A DNA stretch of 38,557 nucleotides, taken from assembly GCA_021792405.1 (NCBI GenBank), contig JAJYUU010000032.1, forward strand, positions 1 to 38,557. Reading direction: 5' to 3'. Source of the DNA: Actinomycetes bacterium (GTDB lineage: Bacteria > Actinomycetota > Actinomycetes > Streptosporangiales > Streptosporangiaceae). Shown here piece by piece: positions 17,326-25,299 of the stretch. Each line of letters begins with the position of its first letter. Position 1 is the first letter of the stretch. The notes under the pieces are model-generated. The model was not told the origin of the DNA and searched no databases. It saw only the letters and a program-made list of their open reading frames with translations. Made by a program: the position numbers and the translations under genes.

Positions 17326-17550
17326 TCACGGTCGGCCGTGGCCGCCGGACGGCACGAGTTCGAGGTCCAGCCTGCCCCGGTGCGGCGTGATTATCCGTCC
17401 GTCGGGCAGCAGGTCACCAGTGTCGTCGAAGTTGACGACGCCGTTGCACAGCAGGCTCCAGCCCTGTTCCGGGTGCGCGGCCACGACGTGCGCGGCCTCG
17501 CAGTCCGGTGCCTCTGCCGGGGGGCAGGGCGGCTGGTGCGGACAGTTCAT
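17326..17550 (-). CDS. DUF5999-like small protein
   Basis: The 74-residue protein starts M-N-C-P-H-Q-P-P-C-P-P and contains H-P-E-Q-G-W-S-L-L-C-N-G-V-V-N-F-D-D-T-G, then L-L-P-D-G-R-I-I-T-P-H. This Cys/His-rich start and the W-S-L-L-C-N-G core are characteristic of the actinobacterial DUF5999 family. The three cysteines plus His could bind a metal (inference). ATG 17550 is chosen over 17595 because GGAG lies eight bases upstream and the family begins there. Function unknown. Confidence 0.82.
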   Translation of the reverse strand: MNCPHQPPCPPAEAPDCEAAHVVAAHPEQGWSLLCNGVVNFDDTGDLLPDGRIITPHRGRLDLELVPSGGHGRP

Positions 17551-17569
17551 GATCGCTCCCCTGGGTGAC

Positions 17570-17604
17570 CCTGGGCGCGCACCTACTAGGTGCACGTGCC
17601 CAGG
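17570..17604 (-). terminator. Possible hairpin after sufE
   Basis: An imperfect inverted repeat: CCTGGGC (17570-17576) pairs with GCCCAGG (17598-17604), and an inner GCACCTA/TAGGTGC extends the stem. It follows the sufE stop by about 50 bp and precedes the DUF5999 gene. No T-run, so a factor-independent terminator is only possible. Confidence 0.35.
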
Positions 17605-17656
17605 TCGTCATACCCAGCCACGCTGACTCATGCGGCAGCGGCAGGCAAAGCCCGGG

Positions 17657-18100
17657 TTAGGGCCGCCGCTGGTCGCGAACCTGCCGCTTGATCCTGGCCA
17701 GCATTGCCGCCATGCCGCGCAGCCGCAGCGGGCTCACCAGGTCCTGCAGGCCGAGCTGGGCAGAGAACTCGCCGGGTGTCTGCAGGATCTGCTCGGCATC
17801 CAGCCCGTCCAGCCCGGCGTGCAGGATGCCGGCGAATCCGCGCGTCGTCGGCGCCTCCGGCGGCGCGTCGAAGAACAGGTGGACGGTGCCGTCGTCGTCG
17901 GTCTCGACCGCCAGGAACAGCGGCGACTGGCACTCGGGCACGGCTTCAAGCAGGTCCGGGTGATCGGCGTACCGGGCAGGCAGCGGCGGCAGATCGCCCG
18001 CGAACTCCAGCAGCAACTGCAGTCGCTCAGGGCCGGTAAGCGCGGTGAAATCCTCGGCGATCTCCTGCAGCCGGGGATTGAGCGTGCCAGCCGGGGTCAC
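17657..18100 (-). CDS. SufE-family sulfur acceptor protein
   Basis: The 147-residue protein has the SufE fold: an N-terminal L-Q-E-I-A-E-D-F helix, the active-site loop V-P-E-C-Q-S-P with Cys57, and a C-terminal segment [17 protein letters not shown]. SufE accepts persulfide sulfur from a cysteine desulfurase or similar donor. Start GTG 18100 overlaps the stop of the sulfurtransferase gene (GTGA), with GGGAGA upstream; the longer ORF to 18145 is not needed. The coupling suggests that the sulfurtransferase and SufE share a sulfur-relay role. Confidence 0.9.
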   Translation of the reverse strand: MTPAGTLNPRLQEIAEDFTALTGPERLQLLLEFAGDLPPLPARYADHPDLLEAVPECQSPLFLAVETDDDGTVHLFFDAPPEAPTTRGFAGILHAGLDGLDAEQILQTPGEFSAQLGLQDLVSPLRLRGMAAMLARIKRQVRDQRRP

Positions 18101-18984
18101 GGATTCTCCCCGCGCCGGATTGGCGCCTTCACCGAGTTGCCCCACTCCGTCCAGGAACCGTCGTAGTTGCGGACATGCGGGTAGCCCATCAGGTGGTGCA
18201 GCACGAACCAGGTGTGGCTGGACCGCTCACCGATCCGGCAGTACACCACCACTTCGTCCGTCGGCCGGAGTCCCGCCTCACCCGCGTAGATCGCCTCAAG
18301 CTCCTGGCGCGGGCGGAACGTGGCATCGTCGGCAGCCGCCCGCGACCAGGGCACGCTCCTGGCGCCCGGGATGTGGCCGCCGCGGAGCGCGCCTTCTTGC
18401 GGATAGTCCGGCATGTGCAGAAGCTCGCCGGTGTACTCGCCGGGCGAGCGGACGTCGATCAGCGGCTGGCCGAGGTGCGCGAGCACGTCATCGCGGAAGG
18501 CACGGAACTGGCTGTCGTCGCGGTCGATGACCGGGTAGTCCGAGCGCGGCCGCTGCGTCACCGCGGTGGTGATGTCGCGGCCCTCGGCTATCCATTTCGC
18601 CCGGCCCCCGTCCAGCAGCCGGACGTCGGGGTGACCGAACAGCGTGCAGACCCACAGCGCGTACGCGGCCCACCAGTTGTTCCGGTCACCGTACAGGACC
18701 AGCGTGCTGTCCCGGCTGATGCCCTTGGCCGACATCAGCCGGGCGAACCCTGGCCCGTCGACGTAGTCGCGGGTGACCGGGTCGTTCAGCTCGGTGTGCC
18801 AGTCCAGCTTCACCGAGCCGGGGATGTGGCCGGTCTCGTACAGCAGCACATCCTCGTCGGACTCGGCCACCACCAGGCCCGGATCCTGCAGGTGCTCGGC
18901 CAGCCATTCGGTGCTGACGAGCATCTCCGGACGGGCGTACTCCTGGAACTTCGCCGCGGAATCAAAGGACAGTGCCACGGTCAC
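18097..18984 (-). CDS. Thiosulfate/3-mercaptopyruvate sulfurtransferase (tandem rhodanese)
   Basis: The protein (295 residues from GTG 18984) has two rhodanese domains: an inactive N-terminal one ([29 protein letters not shown]) and a catalytic C-terminal one with [12 protein letters not shown] and the active-site loop [13 protein letters not shown] (Cys249). It transfers sulfane sulfur to an acceptor. A GTG at 18990 is also in frame, but the G-rich ribosome site abuts it; 18984 has normal spacing. Its stop overlaps the SufE start, so the two are probably translated together. Confidence 0.92.
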   Translation of the reverse strand: MTVALSFDSAAKFQEYARPEMLVSTEWLAEHLQDPGLVVAESDEDVLLYETGHIPGSVKLDWHTELNDPVTRDYVDGPGFARLMSAKGISRDSTLVLYGDRNNWWAAYALWVCTLFGHPDVRLLDGGRAKWIAEGRDITTAVTQRPRSDYPVIDRDDSQFRAFRDDVLAHLGQPLIDVRSPGEYTGELLHMPDYPQEGALRGGHIPGARSVPWSRAAADDATFRPRQELEAIYAGEAGLRPTDEVVVYCRIGERSSHTWFVLHHLMGYPHVRNYDGSWTEWGNSVKAPIRRGENP

Positions 18985-19053
18985 CCTCACCCCCCGTCAC
19001 TAGCCTTACCGTCGTGATCACGAAGAGGATTCTATCTCCGGCGGCCGCATTGC

Positions 19054-20073
19054 TTACGTGATCATGGTCTCGGCCAGGTACATCCGGATGACCGAATCGA
19101 CGTCGGGGTCGGGGCGCAGGCCCAGGCGCTCTGCCCGGTCGGTGCGGAAGCGGGCGGGCCAGCCTGTCACGATCGCCGCAACCGCCGGGTCCGGAAGCCA
19201 GTCGATCAGGGCGCTGGCCTGCGGCCCGGCAACCCGCTCCAGCGCTGCGACCAGGCCGGCCACGGTGGCCGTGAGGGCCGGCAGGTTGACCGGGGTCGGG
19301 TCGCCCCAGGCCGCGTCGGATGCGGCGGCCGCGCAGAGCAGCCCGTCGATCGCCCTGGCGGGCGAGCTGAGCGCGACCTCGGTCCGCGGGCCGACCGGGC
19401 ACCTCGCCCGCCGGCCGGCCAGCGGCTCCCGGATGATGGCGGACAGGAAGCCGGATGCTGCCGCATTGGGCCGCCCAGGCCGCACGCTGACCGTCATCAG
19501 CCGCACGGCCCGCCCGCGCAGGAATCCCTTGCGGGTGTAGCCGGCCAGCAACTGCTCGCAGATCAGCTTCTGCATGCCGTAGCTGGACTGCGGATTCGCC
19601 ATCGTGTGATCGTCGACGACGCGGGGGAGCGGGTGCTCGGCCGAGGCGCCGAAGACTGCCAGCGAGCTCGCGAACACCACGACCGGGCGTGACGCCGCGC
19701 CGCGGCAGCGCTCGAGCAGCGCCTGCGTGCCGCCGAGGTTCACCCGCATGCCAAGATCGAAGTCGGTTTCGCACTCCGCGCTCACCGCCGCGGCCAGGTG
19801 AAAGATCACGTCAGCGCCCGCCAGCGCGGCCGTGCCAGCGAGCGAGGAGCCCGCCCGGCCCGGCTCGAGCAGCTCGGTGAGGTCGCCGACGATCGCGGTG
19901 ACCCGGTGATCGGCGGTGAGGTCCGCGGGCGGCGGCACCCGGTCCACCAGGGTCAGCCGGGTCACCGGCTGCGCCGGAGCGCCGCCCGCCGCCAGCGCGC
20001 CGGTCGCCAGCAACTGCCGGGCAAGGCGCGCGCCGAGGACGCCGGCGCCGCCGGTGACCAGCACGTTCGTCAC
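19054..20073 (-). CDS. denD: D-erythronate dehydrogenase-like NAD-dependent epimerase/dehydratase
   Basis: The 339-residue extended SDR has the NAD motif T-G-G-A-G-V-L-G (7-14), Ser136/137, and Y165-x3-K169 (S-S-Y-G-M-Q-K-L). The V-R-P-G-R-P-N-A-A-A-S-G-F-L-S segment and A-S-S-L-A-V-F-G fit DenD/PdxI-like dehydrogenases, which oxidise C4 sugar acids such as D-erythronate at C2. Start GTG 20073 has GGAGGC seven bases upstream; the longer ORF to 20394 overlaps denK and is rejected. Adjacency to a divergent DUF1537 kinase supports the assignment. The isomerase and aldolase steps of known pathways are not in this window. Confidence 0.82.
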   Translation of the reverse strand: MTNVLVTGGAGVLGARLARQLLATGALAAGGAPAQPVTRLTLVDRVPPPADLTADHRVTAIVGDLTELLEPGRAGSSLAGTAALAGADVIFHLAAAVSAECETDFDLGMRVNLGGTQALLERCRGAASRPVVVFASSLAVFGASAEHPLPRVVDDHTMANPQSSYGMQKLICEQLLAGYTRKGFLRGRAVRLMTVSVRPGRPNAAASGFLSAIIREPLAGRRARCPVGPRTEVALSSPARAIDGLLCAAAASDAAWGDPTPVNLPALTATVAGLVAALERVAGPQASALIDWLPDPAVAAIVTGWPARFRTDRAERLGLRPDPDVDSVIRMYLAETMIT

Positions 20074-20162
20074 GTTGCCTCCAGCCTGCAGGCGATCGGC
20101 GGCGCCGAATACAGTGATGTTATGCCCTGTCGCTTCTTTCTGATTTAGCCGGGAACGCGCGG

Positions 20163-21656
20163 TTGCCTGCCGATCGCTTGCCCACCGCTTCGGATGTCTT
20201 CGGCTCCCTGCCGAGGGCCCGCAGCGACGGCGCGCGACTGCGGGAGCGGATCCGCGCGATGCGCGCCGCGGACGGCGTGCTCCTCGGTGTCCTCGACGAT
20301 GATCCGACCGGCTCGCAGGCCGTGCATGGCGTCCAGGTCGTGACGGCCGGTGACCATGAGGCGTACGCGGCCGCACTGGCCGGGCCGGCCGCAACCTGTT
20401 TTGTCCTGACGAACACGCGCAGCCTGGCCGAGCCGGCTGCGGCGGAGCTAACGGCGCAGGTCGCTCGCGGCCTGGTCGGTGTGACCGGCCGGAGGGGACG
20501 GATTCAGCTCGTCAGCCGCAGTGACTCGACGCTGCGAGGTCACCTGCTTGCGGAAGTCGCTGCGTTGCAGGAGGTTCGCCGCGAGGTGGCCGGAACGGGC
20601 TTCGATGCAGTGCTCCTGGTCCCGGCTTTCATCGAGGCGGGACGGCTGACAGCGGCCGGGATCCACTGGGCTCGCACCGCGGCCGGCTTGGTGCCGGTCG
20701 GCGAGACCGAGTTCGCCCGTGACACCGCCTTCAGCTACAGCGCATCCGACCTGGCGGCGTTCATCAGCGAAAAGTCCGGCGGGGCCATCTCGCCCGGCGA
20801 GGTGCACGGGATCAGCCTGGCCGACATCAGGCGCGGCGGGCCAGACCGGGTAGCCGGCCTGCTGGCGAGCGTGACAGGCGGGGCGTGGGTCGTCGCCAAC
20901 GCCACCGAATACTCTGACCTGGAGACGGTCGCCTGCGGGGTGATGGCGGCCGAGGCAGCGGGCAAGGCGTTCGGCTTCCGGAGCGGACCGTCCTTCGTGC
21001 GGGCCCTGACCGGACTTGAGCCGAGGCCGCCGCTTGGCGCCGCGGAACTGCGGGCGTGGCGTCCCGGCGAGGCCGGGCACGGCCTGATCGTGGCCGGGTC
21101 CCATGTCGCGCAGACCAGCCGTCAGCTCGCCGTACTCCGCGCGCGTTGCCCCGTGATCGACGTCGAACTCAGCGTTCCCGCCATTCTCGGCGGGACGGGC
21201 GGCGGCTCGCCGCGCGCAGCTGAGGTAGTAACTGTCTCGGCACGCCGGGTGGCGGACGCGCTGAGCCGATCAGACGTCCTGCTGTCCACCAGCCGCACCG
21301 TCGCGGCCGCTGGCGGCGCTGAGGACAACCTCGCCGCCGGGCGCGCAATCTCGCTGGCGCTGGCGAGCGTTGTCCGGCAGGCCGTGAGCCCGCCGGACGC
21401 GGGCGGCCATGGCGCGAGGCCTGCCTGGATAGTGGCCAAGGGCGGCGTCACCGCGCACGACGTCGCACTGCACGGCTTGGGCATCCGCCGCGCCGAGGTG
21501 GCCGGCCAGTTGTTTCCCGGCATGATCTCGGTGTTCCGGCCACTCGATGCCCCGGCGGGCGTGATCGGCATGCCCTATGTCGTTTTTCCCGGCAACGTCG
21601 GCGACGACGGAACGCTGGCGCAAGTCGCGGCGATCTTGAACCAGGCCGACCGGTAG
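20163..21656 (+). CDS. denK: Four-carbon acid sugar kinase family (DUF1537), D-erythronate kinase-like
   Basis: The 497-residue protein has both DUF1537 halves: N-terminal L-D-D-D-P-T-G-S-Q-A (about 44-53) with S-R-S-D-S-T-L-R-G-H, and C-terminal G-S-H-V-A-Q-T-S-R-Q and V-A-K-G-G-V-T-A-H-D-V-A, F-P-G-N-V-G-D-D-G-T-L. Such kinases phosphorylate C4 aldonates or their 3-keto forms. The only upstream start candidate is TTG 20163, since TGA and TAG stops close nearby frames; ATG at residue 33 is an alternative just before the first motif. Divergent from denD across 89 bp, implying a shared regulatory region. Confidence 0.85.
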   Translation: MPADRLPTASDVFGSLPRARSDGARLRERIRAMRAADGVLLGVLDDDPTGSQAVHGVQVVTAGDHEAYAAALAGPAATCFVLTNTRSLAEPAAAELTAQVARGLVGVTGRRGRIQLVSRSDSTLRGHLLAEVAALQEVRREVAGTGFDAVLLVPAFIEAGRLTAAGIHWARTAAGLVPVGETEFARDTAFSYSASDLAAFISEKSGGAISPGEVHGISLADIRRGGPDRVAGLLASVTGGAWVVANATEYSDLETVACGVMAAEAAGKAFGFRSGPSFVRALTGLEPRPPLGAAELRAWRPGEAGHGLIVAGSHVAQTSRQLAVLRARCPVIDVELSVPAILGGTGGGSPRAAEVVTVSARRVADALSRSDVLLSTSRTVAAAGGAEDNLAAGRAISLALASVVRQAVSPPDAGGHGARPAWIVAKGGVTAHDVALHGLGIRRAEVAGQLFPGMISVFRPLDAPAGVIGMPYVVFPGNVGDDGTLAQVAAILNQADR

Positions 21657-21686
21657 CGTTCTGATAGCAGATCCTGATTTATCAGA

Positions 21687-21730
21687 TTTGTCTACTAGTT
21701 TTGTCAACGATCCGGCCTTGCAGGTATCGT
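21687..21730 (+). promoter_or_regulatory. Possible promoter and 13-bp direct repeat upstream of the GH76 gene
   Basis: TTTGTCTAC (21687-21695) and TTTGTCAAC (21700-21708) form a direct repeat with a 13-bp period. TTGTCA (21701-21706) and TATCGT (21725-21730), 18 bp apart, look like a weak sigma-70-type promoter. An upstream CTGATTTATCAG near-palindrome could be the denK terminator or an operator. Confidence 0.35.
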
Positions 21731-21805
21731 GCATCGTTCTCGGCTATGCGAACAACGCACCGGGAACACCTGAACTGCCAGGAACGCCGGGAAGCAGGTG
21801 AGGAT

Positions 21806-22912
21806 GTGCGGAAGATGCTCGGCCGCGTCGGTCTATGCGCTCGCCGGCCGGGTTTACTCATCCTGGCGATCGTTATCGTGACCGTGGCGCCGATGGCCCC
21901 GGCCACCTCGGTGAACCGGCCCGTGGCTGGCGCGCGCGGCACGGCCATGACCCCGCAGAAAGCGGGCATTGCCGAGCTGATGAGGTCGTATAACCCCGCG
22001 ACCGGGCTGATCGGCAAATCCTGGTGGCAGGCCGCGGTCGCGCTCTCCACCGTGGAGACCTACCAGCAGGCTACCGGCGACACCCGCTATCGCCGCGTCA
22101 TCTCGGCCGCCTTCGCTGACCACAAGGCCGGCCACTTCGAAGACGCCTATAACGACGACACCGGCTGGTGGGGACTTGCCTGGCTGCAGGCGTACACGAT
22201 GACCGGGGACAAGGCCTACCTTGCGATGGCGGAAACCGACGCCGGCTACATCCACCGGTCGTGGACTGGCGCCTGCGGGGGCGGGGTGTGGTGGTCAACC
22301 GCGCGGACGTACAAGAATGCCATCACCAACGAGCTCTTTCTAGAGCTGACTGCCTGGCTGCACAACAGCATCCGCGGCGACACCAAGTACCTGGGCTGGG
22401 CGACCGCCGAGTGGGACTGGTTCAGGCACAGCGGGATGATCAACCCCGCTGGCGTGATCAACGACGGGCTGACCGCGCACTGCGCGAACAATCACGAACC
22501 GACCTGGAGCTATAACCAGGGCGTCCTGCTGGCCGGCCTGGCCCAGCTGTACAAGGCGACGAAGAAGCGTGAGCTGCTGCGCACCGCGGAAGCCATCGGG
22601 ACGGCCGCGATCCGCCGGCTTACCGTGCGTGGCGTGCTGCACGAGCCCTGCACCGGAGCGGAATGCGGCAGTAATGCCGGTGGTGACGGCCAGTCGTTCA
22701 AGGGGATTTTCGTACAGGACCTCAAGGTCCTTGCGATCACTGCGCGGACGAGCGAGTTCGCCGGCTTTTTCCGCAGGCAAGCCCGGTCGATCGAGGCCTA
22801 CGACATGGATTGCCAGCATCAGCTCGGCATGGTCTGGTCCGGCCCGCTGACAGGCCGGACCTCCTACAGTCAGGCAAGCGCCGAGGATGCCCTGATCGCC
22901 GCTCTCAGCTGA
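21806..22912 (+). CDS. Secreted glycoside hydrolase family 76 (alpha-1,6-mannanase-like)
   Basis: The 368-residue protein begins with a signal peptide: basic residues, then L-L-I-L-A-I-V-I-V-T-V-A and an A-P-A-type cleavage region near 33. The mature part is an (alpha/alpha)6 barrel with the GH76 hallmark A-Y-N-D-D-T-G-W-W-G-L-A-W (Asp117/Asp118 as likely catalytic pair), W-W-S-T-A-R-T-Y-K-N-A-I-T-N-E-L and W-S-Y-N-Q-G-V-L-L-A-G-L. GH76 enzymes cleave alpha-1,6-mannans in fungal or yeast cell walls. Start GTG 21806 has AGGTG five bases upstream; ATG 21815 is an alternative. The 3' end overlaps the convergent PIG-L-like gene by 43 bp. Confidence 0.85.
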   Translation: MRKMLGRVGLCARRPGLLILAIVIVTVAPMAPATSVNRPVAGARGTAMTPQKAGIAELMRSYNPATGLIGKSWWQAAVALSTVETYQQATGDTRYRRVISAAFADHKAGHFEDAYNDDTGWWGLAWLQAYTMTGDKAYLAMAETDAGYIHRSWTGACGGGVWWSTARTYKNAITNELFLELTAWLHNSIRGDTKYLGWATAEWDWFRHSGMINPAGVINDGLTAHCANNHEPTWSYNQGVLLAGLAQLYKATKKRELLRTAEAIGTAAIRRLTVRGVLHEPCTGAECGSNAGGDGQSFKGIFVQDLKVLAITARTSEFAGFFRRQARSIEAYDMDCQHQLGMVWSGPLTGRTSYSQASAEDALIAALS

Positions 22913-23604
22913 GGCCCCTCTGCGCCCCCCACGGGCGCCCCCCACGGGTGCGGCACACTGGCTGCCGCAGGCAGCAGCCAGCGAAGGTGCTCGTGAGAGC
23001 TGAGGTCATCCAGAGCCCGGAGCACCTCGGGCAGCGCCTCGGACTGGCTGGCATGCGCCGTTGCGGCGCACCGCTGGACCGTCCTGGCGGCTTGGGCCCC
23101 CGATCCGAGCTCGACTGGCCAGCTGCCGCGGGCGCCGGGCGTGGTGCGGGCAGCGACAGTTACTCCGGCCCGTCCGGCCGCCAGGCACACCGCGCGGGCA
23201 GCCCTGGCGTCATCGGCGTCGCCCGCTGCCGGGTCCGCCACCAGGATCAGGTCCGGGCCATACTCGGCAATCGCCCGCTGTACCCGCTGGGCGAGGGCCG
23301 GCAGGGGGCAGTGGCTGAGGCCGCCGTCGGGGTAGTCGGCAACCGCGACCGAGCGGACGCCCAGCAGCCCGGCAGCCAGTTGCAGCTCCCACGGGCGGAC
23401 GGCCTCGAGTGGCCGGAACGTCGAGTTGAGGGGTGAGGCCTCGCCCCTGGTCAGGCAGAGCAGCGCGAGATCGGCGCCCGCCTCCCGGAACGCGTAGAGC
23501 AGCCTGCCGAGGCTCGCCGATTCCGCACCCGGCCTGGCCGTGACGGCCAGGACCGTGCGGGCGTCAAGGTCGCACAGCGACGTCGTGGCGATCGCTGATG
23601 GCAT
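22870..23604 (-). CDS. PIG-L (LmbE)-fold protein lacking the zinc-site residues
   Basis: The 244-residue protein follows the PIG-L deacetylase fold: V-L-A-V-T-A-R-P..., A-D-L-A-L-L-C-L-T-R-G-E-A-S, E-A-V-R-P-W-E-L-Q-L-A-A, V-A-D-Y-P-D-G-G-L and D-L-I-L-V-A-D-P. The metal-binding A-H-P-D-D-E is A-R-P-G-A-E, and the later H-P-D-H is D-A-D-D, so all zinc ligands are missing while the scaffold is intact. A catalytic deacetylase role is therefore unlikely; a binding role is possible. GGAGAGG precedes the ATG. It is the last gene of the leftward biosynthetic set, 47 bp after the small membrane protein. Confidence 0.78.
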   Translation of the reverse strand: MPSAIATTSLCDLDARTVLAVTARPGAESASLGRLLYAFREAGADLALLCLTRGEASPLNSTFRPLEAVRPWELQLAAGLLGVRSVAVADYPDGGLSHCPLPALAQRVQRAIAEYGPDLILVADPAAGDADDARAARAVCLAAGRAGVTVAARTTPGARGSWPVELGSGAQAARTVQRCAATAHASQSEALPEVLRALDDLSSHEHLRWLLPAAASVPHPWGAPVGGAEGPQLRAAIRASSALA

Positions 23605-23651
23605 CGTGTGATCCTCTCCTCATCGTCCCGTGTGGATGCTGCCAGCGGCGA

Positions 23652-23864
23652 TTACGGCTCGCCGCCCCCGTGCTGATCAGTCGGGGCCCGATCCGCGAGA
23701 GGCGCGGCGCCGGAATCGCCGCGACCCGGGGCGGGCTGATTCGCCTGGCGATCACGCGCTCGGCGACGCGGGCCGCGCGATCTGCGCATCCGCACGAAGA
23801 TCGCGGCCAGCGACAAGCCGAAGAACAGCCACGGGATCCCTACGATCAGGTCACTGCCGTTCAT
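23652..23864 (-). CDS. Small single-pass membrane protein
   Basis: The 70-residue protein has one hydrophobic helix at about 5-23 (L-I-V-G-I-P-W-L-F-F-G-L-S-L-A-A-I-F-V) followed by a strongly basic stretch (R-M-R-R-S-R-G-P-R-R-R-A-R) and a Pro/Gly/Asp-rich tail, suggesting N-out, C-in topology. ATG 23864 has GAGGAAGGG upstream; the ORF extends to 23903 without a better start. No family recognised. It lies between the acyltransferase and the PIG-L-like gene on the same strand. Confidence 0.6.
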   Translation of the reverse strand: MNGSDLIVGIPWLFFGLSLAAIFVRMRRSRGPRRRARDRQANQPAPGRGDSGAAPLADRAPTDQHGGGEP

Positions 23865-23972
23865 CGAGCCCTTCCTCGCTGCCATTGGCTCCCGACAGTT
23901 CACCAGGCTGTGTTGCGGTGCCGGTGTAGCTGCCGTGGCGGTGGCGTGGAGGCAGCGGACGATGCCGGAGCC

Positions 23973-24980
23973 TCAGCTGGCCACGGCAACGGACCTGGCC
24001 GCCGCCGCTGATCTGTCCCGCGGTGGCGGGACAAGGCCGAGGGTGACGAGATCCGCCGTACTCGCCCAGTAGCGCCAATGTGCCGGACTCCTGGTGATAA
24101 CAGCGCTCAGTTCGGCCGCGCAGCGCGCGAAGGCCGCCGCGGTGTCTCCTCCGGTCGGCAACGGGGCCGAGATTTCCAGCACCTGGTGCCGGTAGTCCGC
24201 GCAGCGGTGCAGAAATGTCATCAGCACCGGTGCTCCCGTTACCCGGGCGAGGGTCACGATCCCTGGCAGCAGACTGGCCTGGCCGCCGAGGAAGGGGACC
24301 GCGACGGCGCGTGCCTGGTCGCTGTCGAGCGGCGGCGCGTCGATGCAGATGGTCACAACTTCATTGGCGCGCAGCACCGCGGCTGCCCGCGCCGCTACGT
24401 CGACACGGCCCGGCCATGGCTCGATGTTCGGCCGTTGCCGGAGGCGTTGCAGCGGCCTGGCGTAGACCAGGGCCCAGAACCGCCGCTCCACGGCGGATAG
24501 GCCGGTCGCGTACTTGTGCTGCCAGCGCCCGATGGTGGTGACCGGATAGCCGCTGGGGTTCAGCAGGGAGAAAGCGCTGTCGAAGGACCCGAAGTGCGCT
24601 GAGCAGAGGATGGCTCCCTTGCCTCCGGCGAGCGCGGTCTCCAGGTGCTCCCGGCCGCGAATCTCGACCAGCCGCCGCAGCGGTAGCGCGCTATGCCGTA
24701 GCCGCTTCACGTCGACAGCCTGGCAGGACGCGAGCCGGAACCACTCTCGGGTTACGTCCTGCGCCGCCGCCGGGCTGAGCTGACTTCCGAGCACCTGCCG
24801 TAGGTTGGCTGCCAGTTCGGTCCGCTCGGCGGCGTGCCGCCGGAACAGCCAGTCGCCCCGCCAGCAGGCGAGGCGATAGCCGACGGCAGCCGGCAGCCGT
24901 GCCAGGGCGGGTGCGCCAGCAGCCCAGTAGGCCACGCCGCCTATCTTGCGGAGCACCCGCCCTTCCCGGCTGTCACCCAT
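23973..24980 (-). CDS. LpxL/HtrB-like lysophospholipid acyltransferase
   Basis: The 335-residue protein has the HtrB/LpxL-type arrangement: an N-terminal amphipathic region (W-A-A-G-A-P-A-L-A-R-L-P), H-F-G-S-F-D (His129-x4-Asp134, the acyltransferase catalytic motif), a middle V-V-T-I-C-I-D-A-P-P segment, P-F-L-G-G-Q-A-S-L-L-P-G-I-V-T-L-A-R and H-W-R-Y-W near the end. These enzymes move an acyl group from ACP or CoA to a hydroxyl or amine. Its first eight bases overlap the carrier-protein gene (24973-24980), which suggests that the carrier's cargo is its acyl donor (inference). It is not PatA-type mannoside-island context: no glycosyltransferases are nearby. Confidence 0.82.
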   Translation of the reverse strand: MGDSREGRVLRKIGGVAYWAAGAPALARLPAAVGYRLACWRGDWLFRRHAAERTELAANLRQVLGSQLSPAAAQDVTREWFRLASCQAVDVKRLRHSALPLRRLVEIRGREHLETALAGGKGAILCSAHFGSFDSAFSLLNPSGYPVTTIGRWQHKYATGLSAVERRFWALVYARPLQRLRQRPNIEPWPGRVDVAARAAAVLRANEVVTICIDAPPLDSDQARAVAVPFLGGQASLLPGIVTLARVTGAPVLMTFLHRCADYRHQVLEISAPLPTGGDTAAAFARCAAELSAVITRSPAHWRYWASTADLVTLGLVPPPRDRSAAAARSVAVAS

Positions 24981-25233
24981 GTGCCGCCTGCTTCTCGGGC
25001 TCTCTGGCGCGGAGGTACGCGCAGATGGTGTTCACGCTGGCGAAATTCTCCGGGAGCAGATCCGCGTCACCCACCGTGATCGCGAAGCGCTCCTCCAGGA
25101 AGACCACCAATTGCAGCAGGCTCAGCGAGTCGAGGATGCCACTGTCCAGCAGTGATGCCTCGTCGGCCAGGGGCAGCAACTCGGGGTCGCGGACCAGTTC
25201 CTGGCTGATGTAGTCCTTGATGATCGTCTCCAC
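24973..25233 (-). CDS. Stand-alone acyl/peptidyl carrier protein
   Basis: The 86-residue carrier protein has the phosphopantetheine site G-I-L-D-S-L-S-L-L-Q-L-V with Ser36, in a four-helix layout of usual length. Start is GTG 25233, with AAAGG eight bases upstream. It is followed by the acyltransferase with an 8-bp overlap and preceded by the adenylation gene, whose likely product would be loaded on Ser36. In the PltL/RedO family such a protein carries prolyl then pyrrolyl groups. Confidence 0.92.
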   Translation of the reverse strand: METIIKDYISQELVRDPELLPLADEASLLDSGILDSLSLLQLVVFLEERFAITVGDADLLPENFASVNTICAYLRAREPEKQAAHG

Positions 25234-25299
25234 GTGGACGCCTTTCTTCCTTGGGTTAGTAGTGATGAGCGTCAGTTCCGGTGAGCCCGCGCCGACGGG

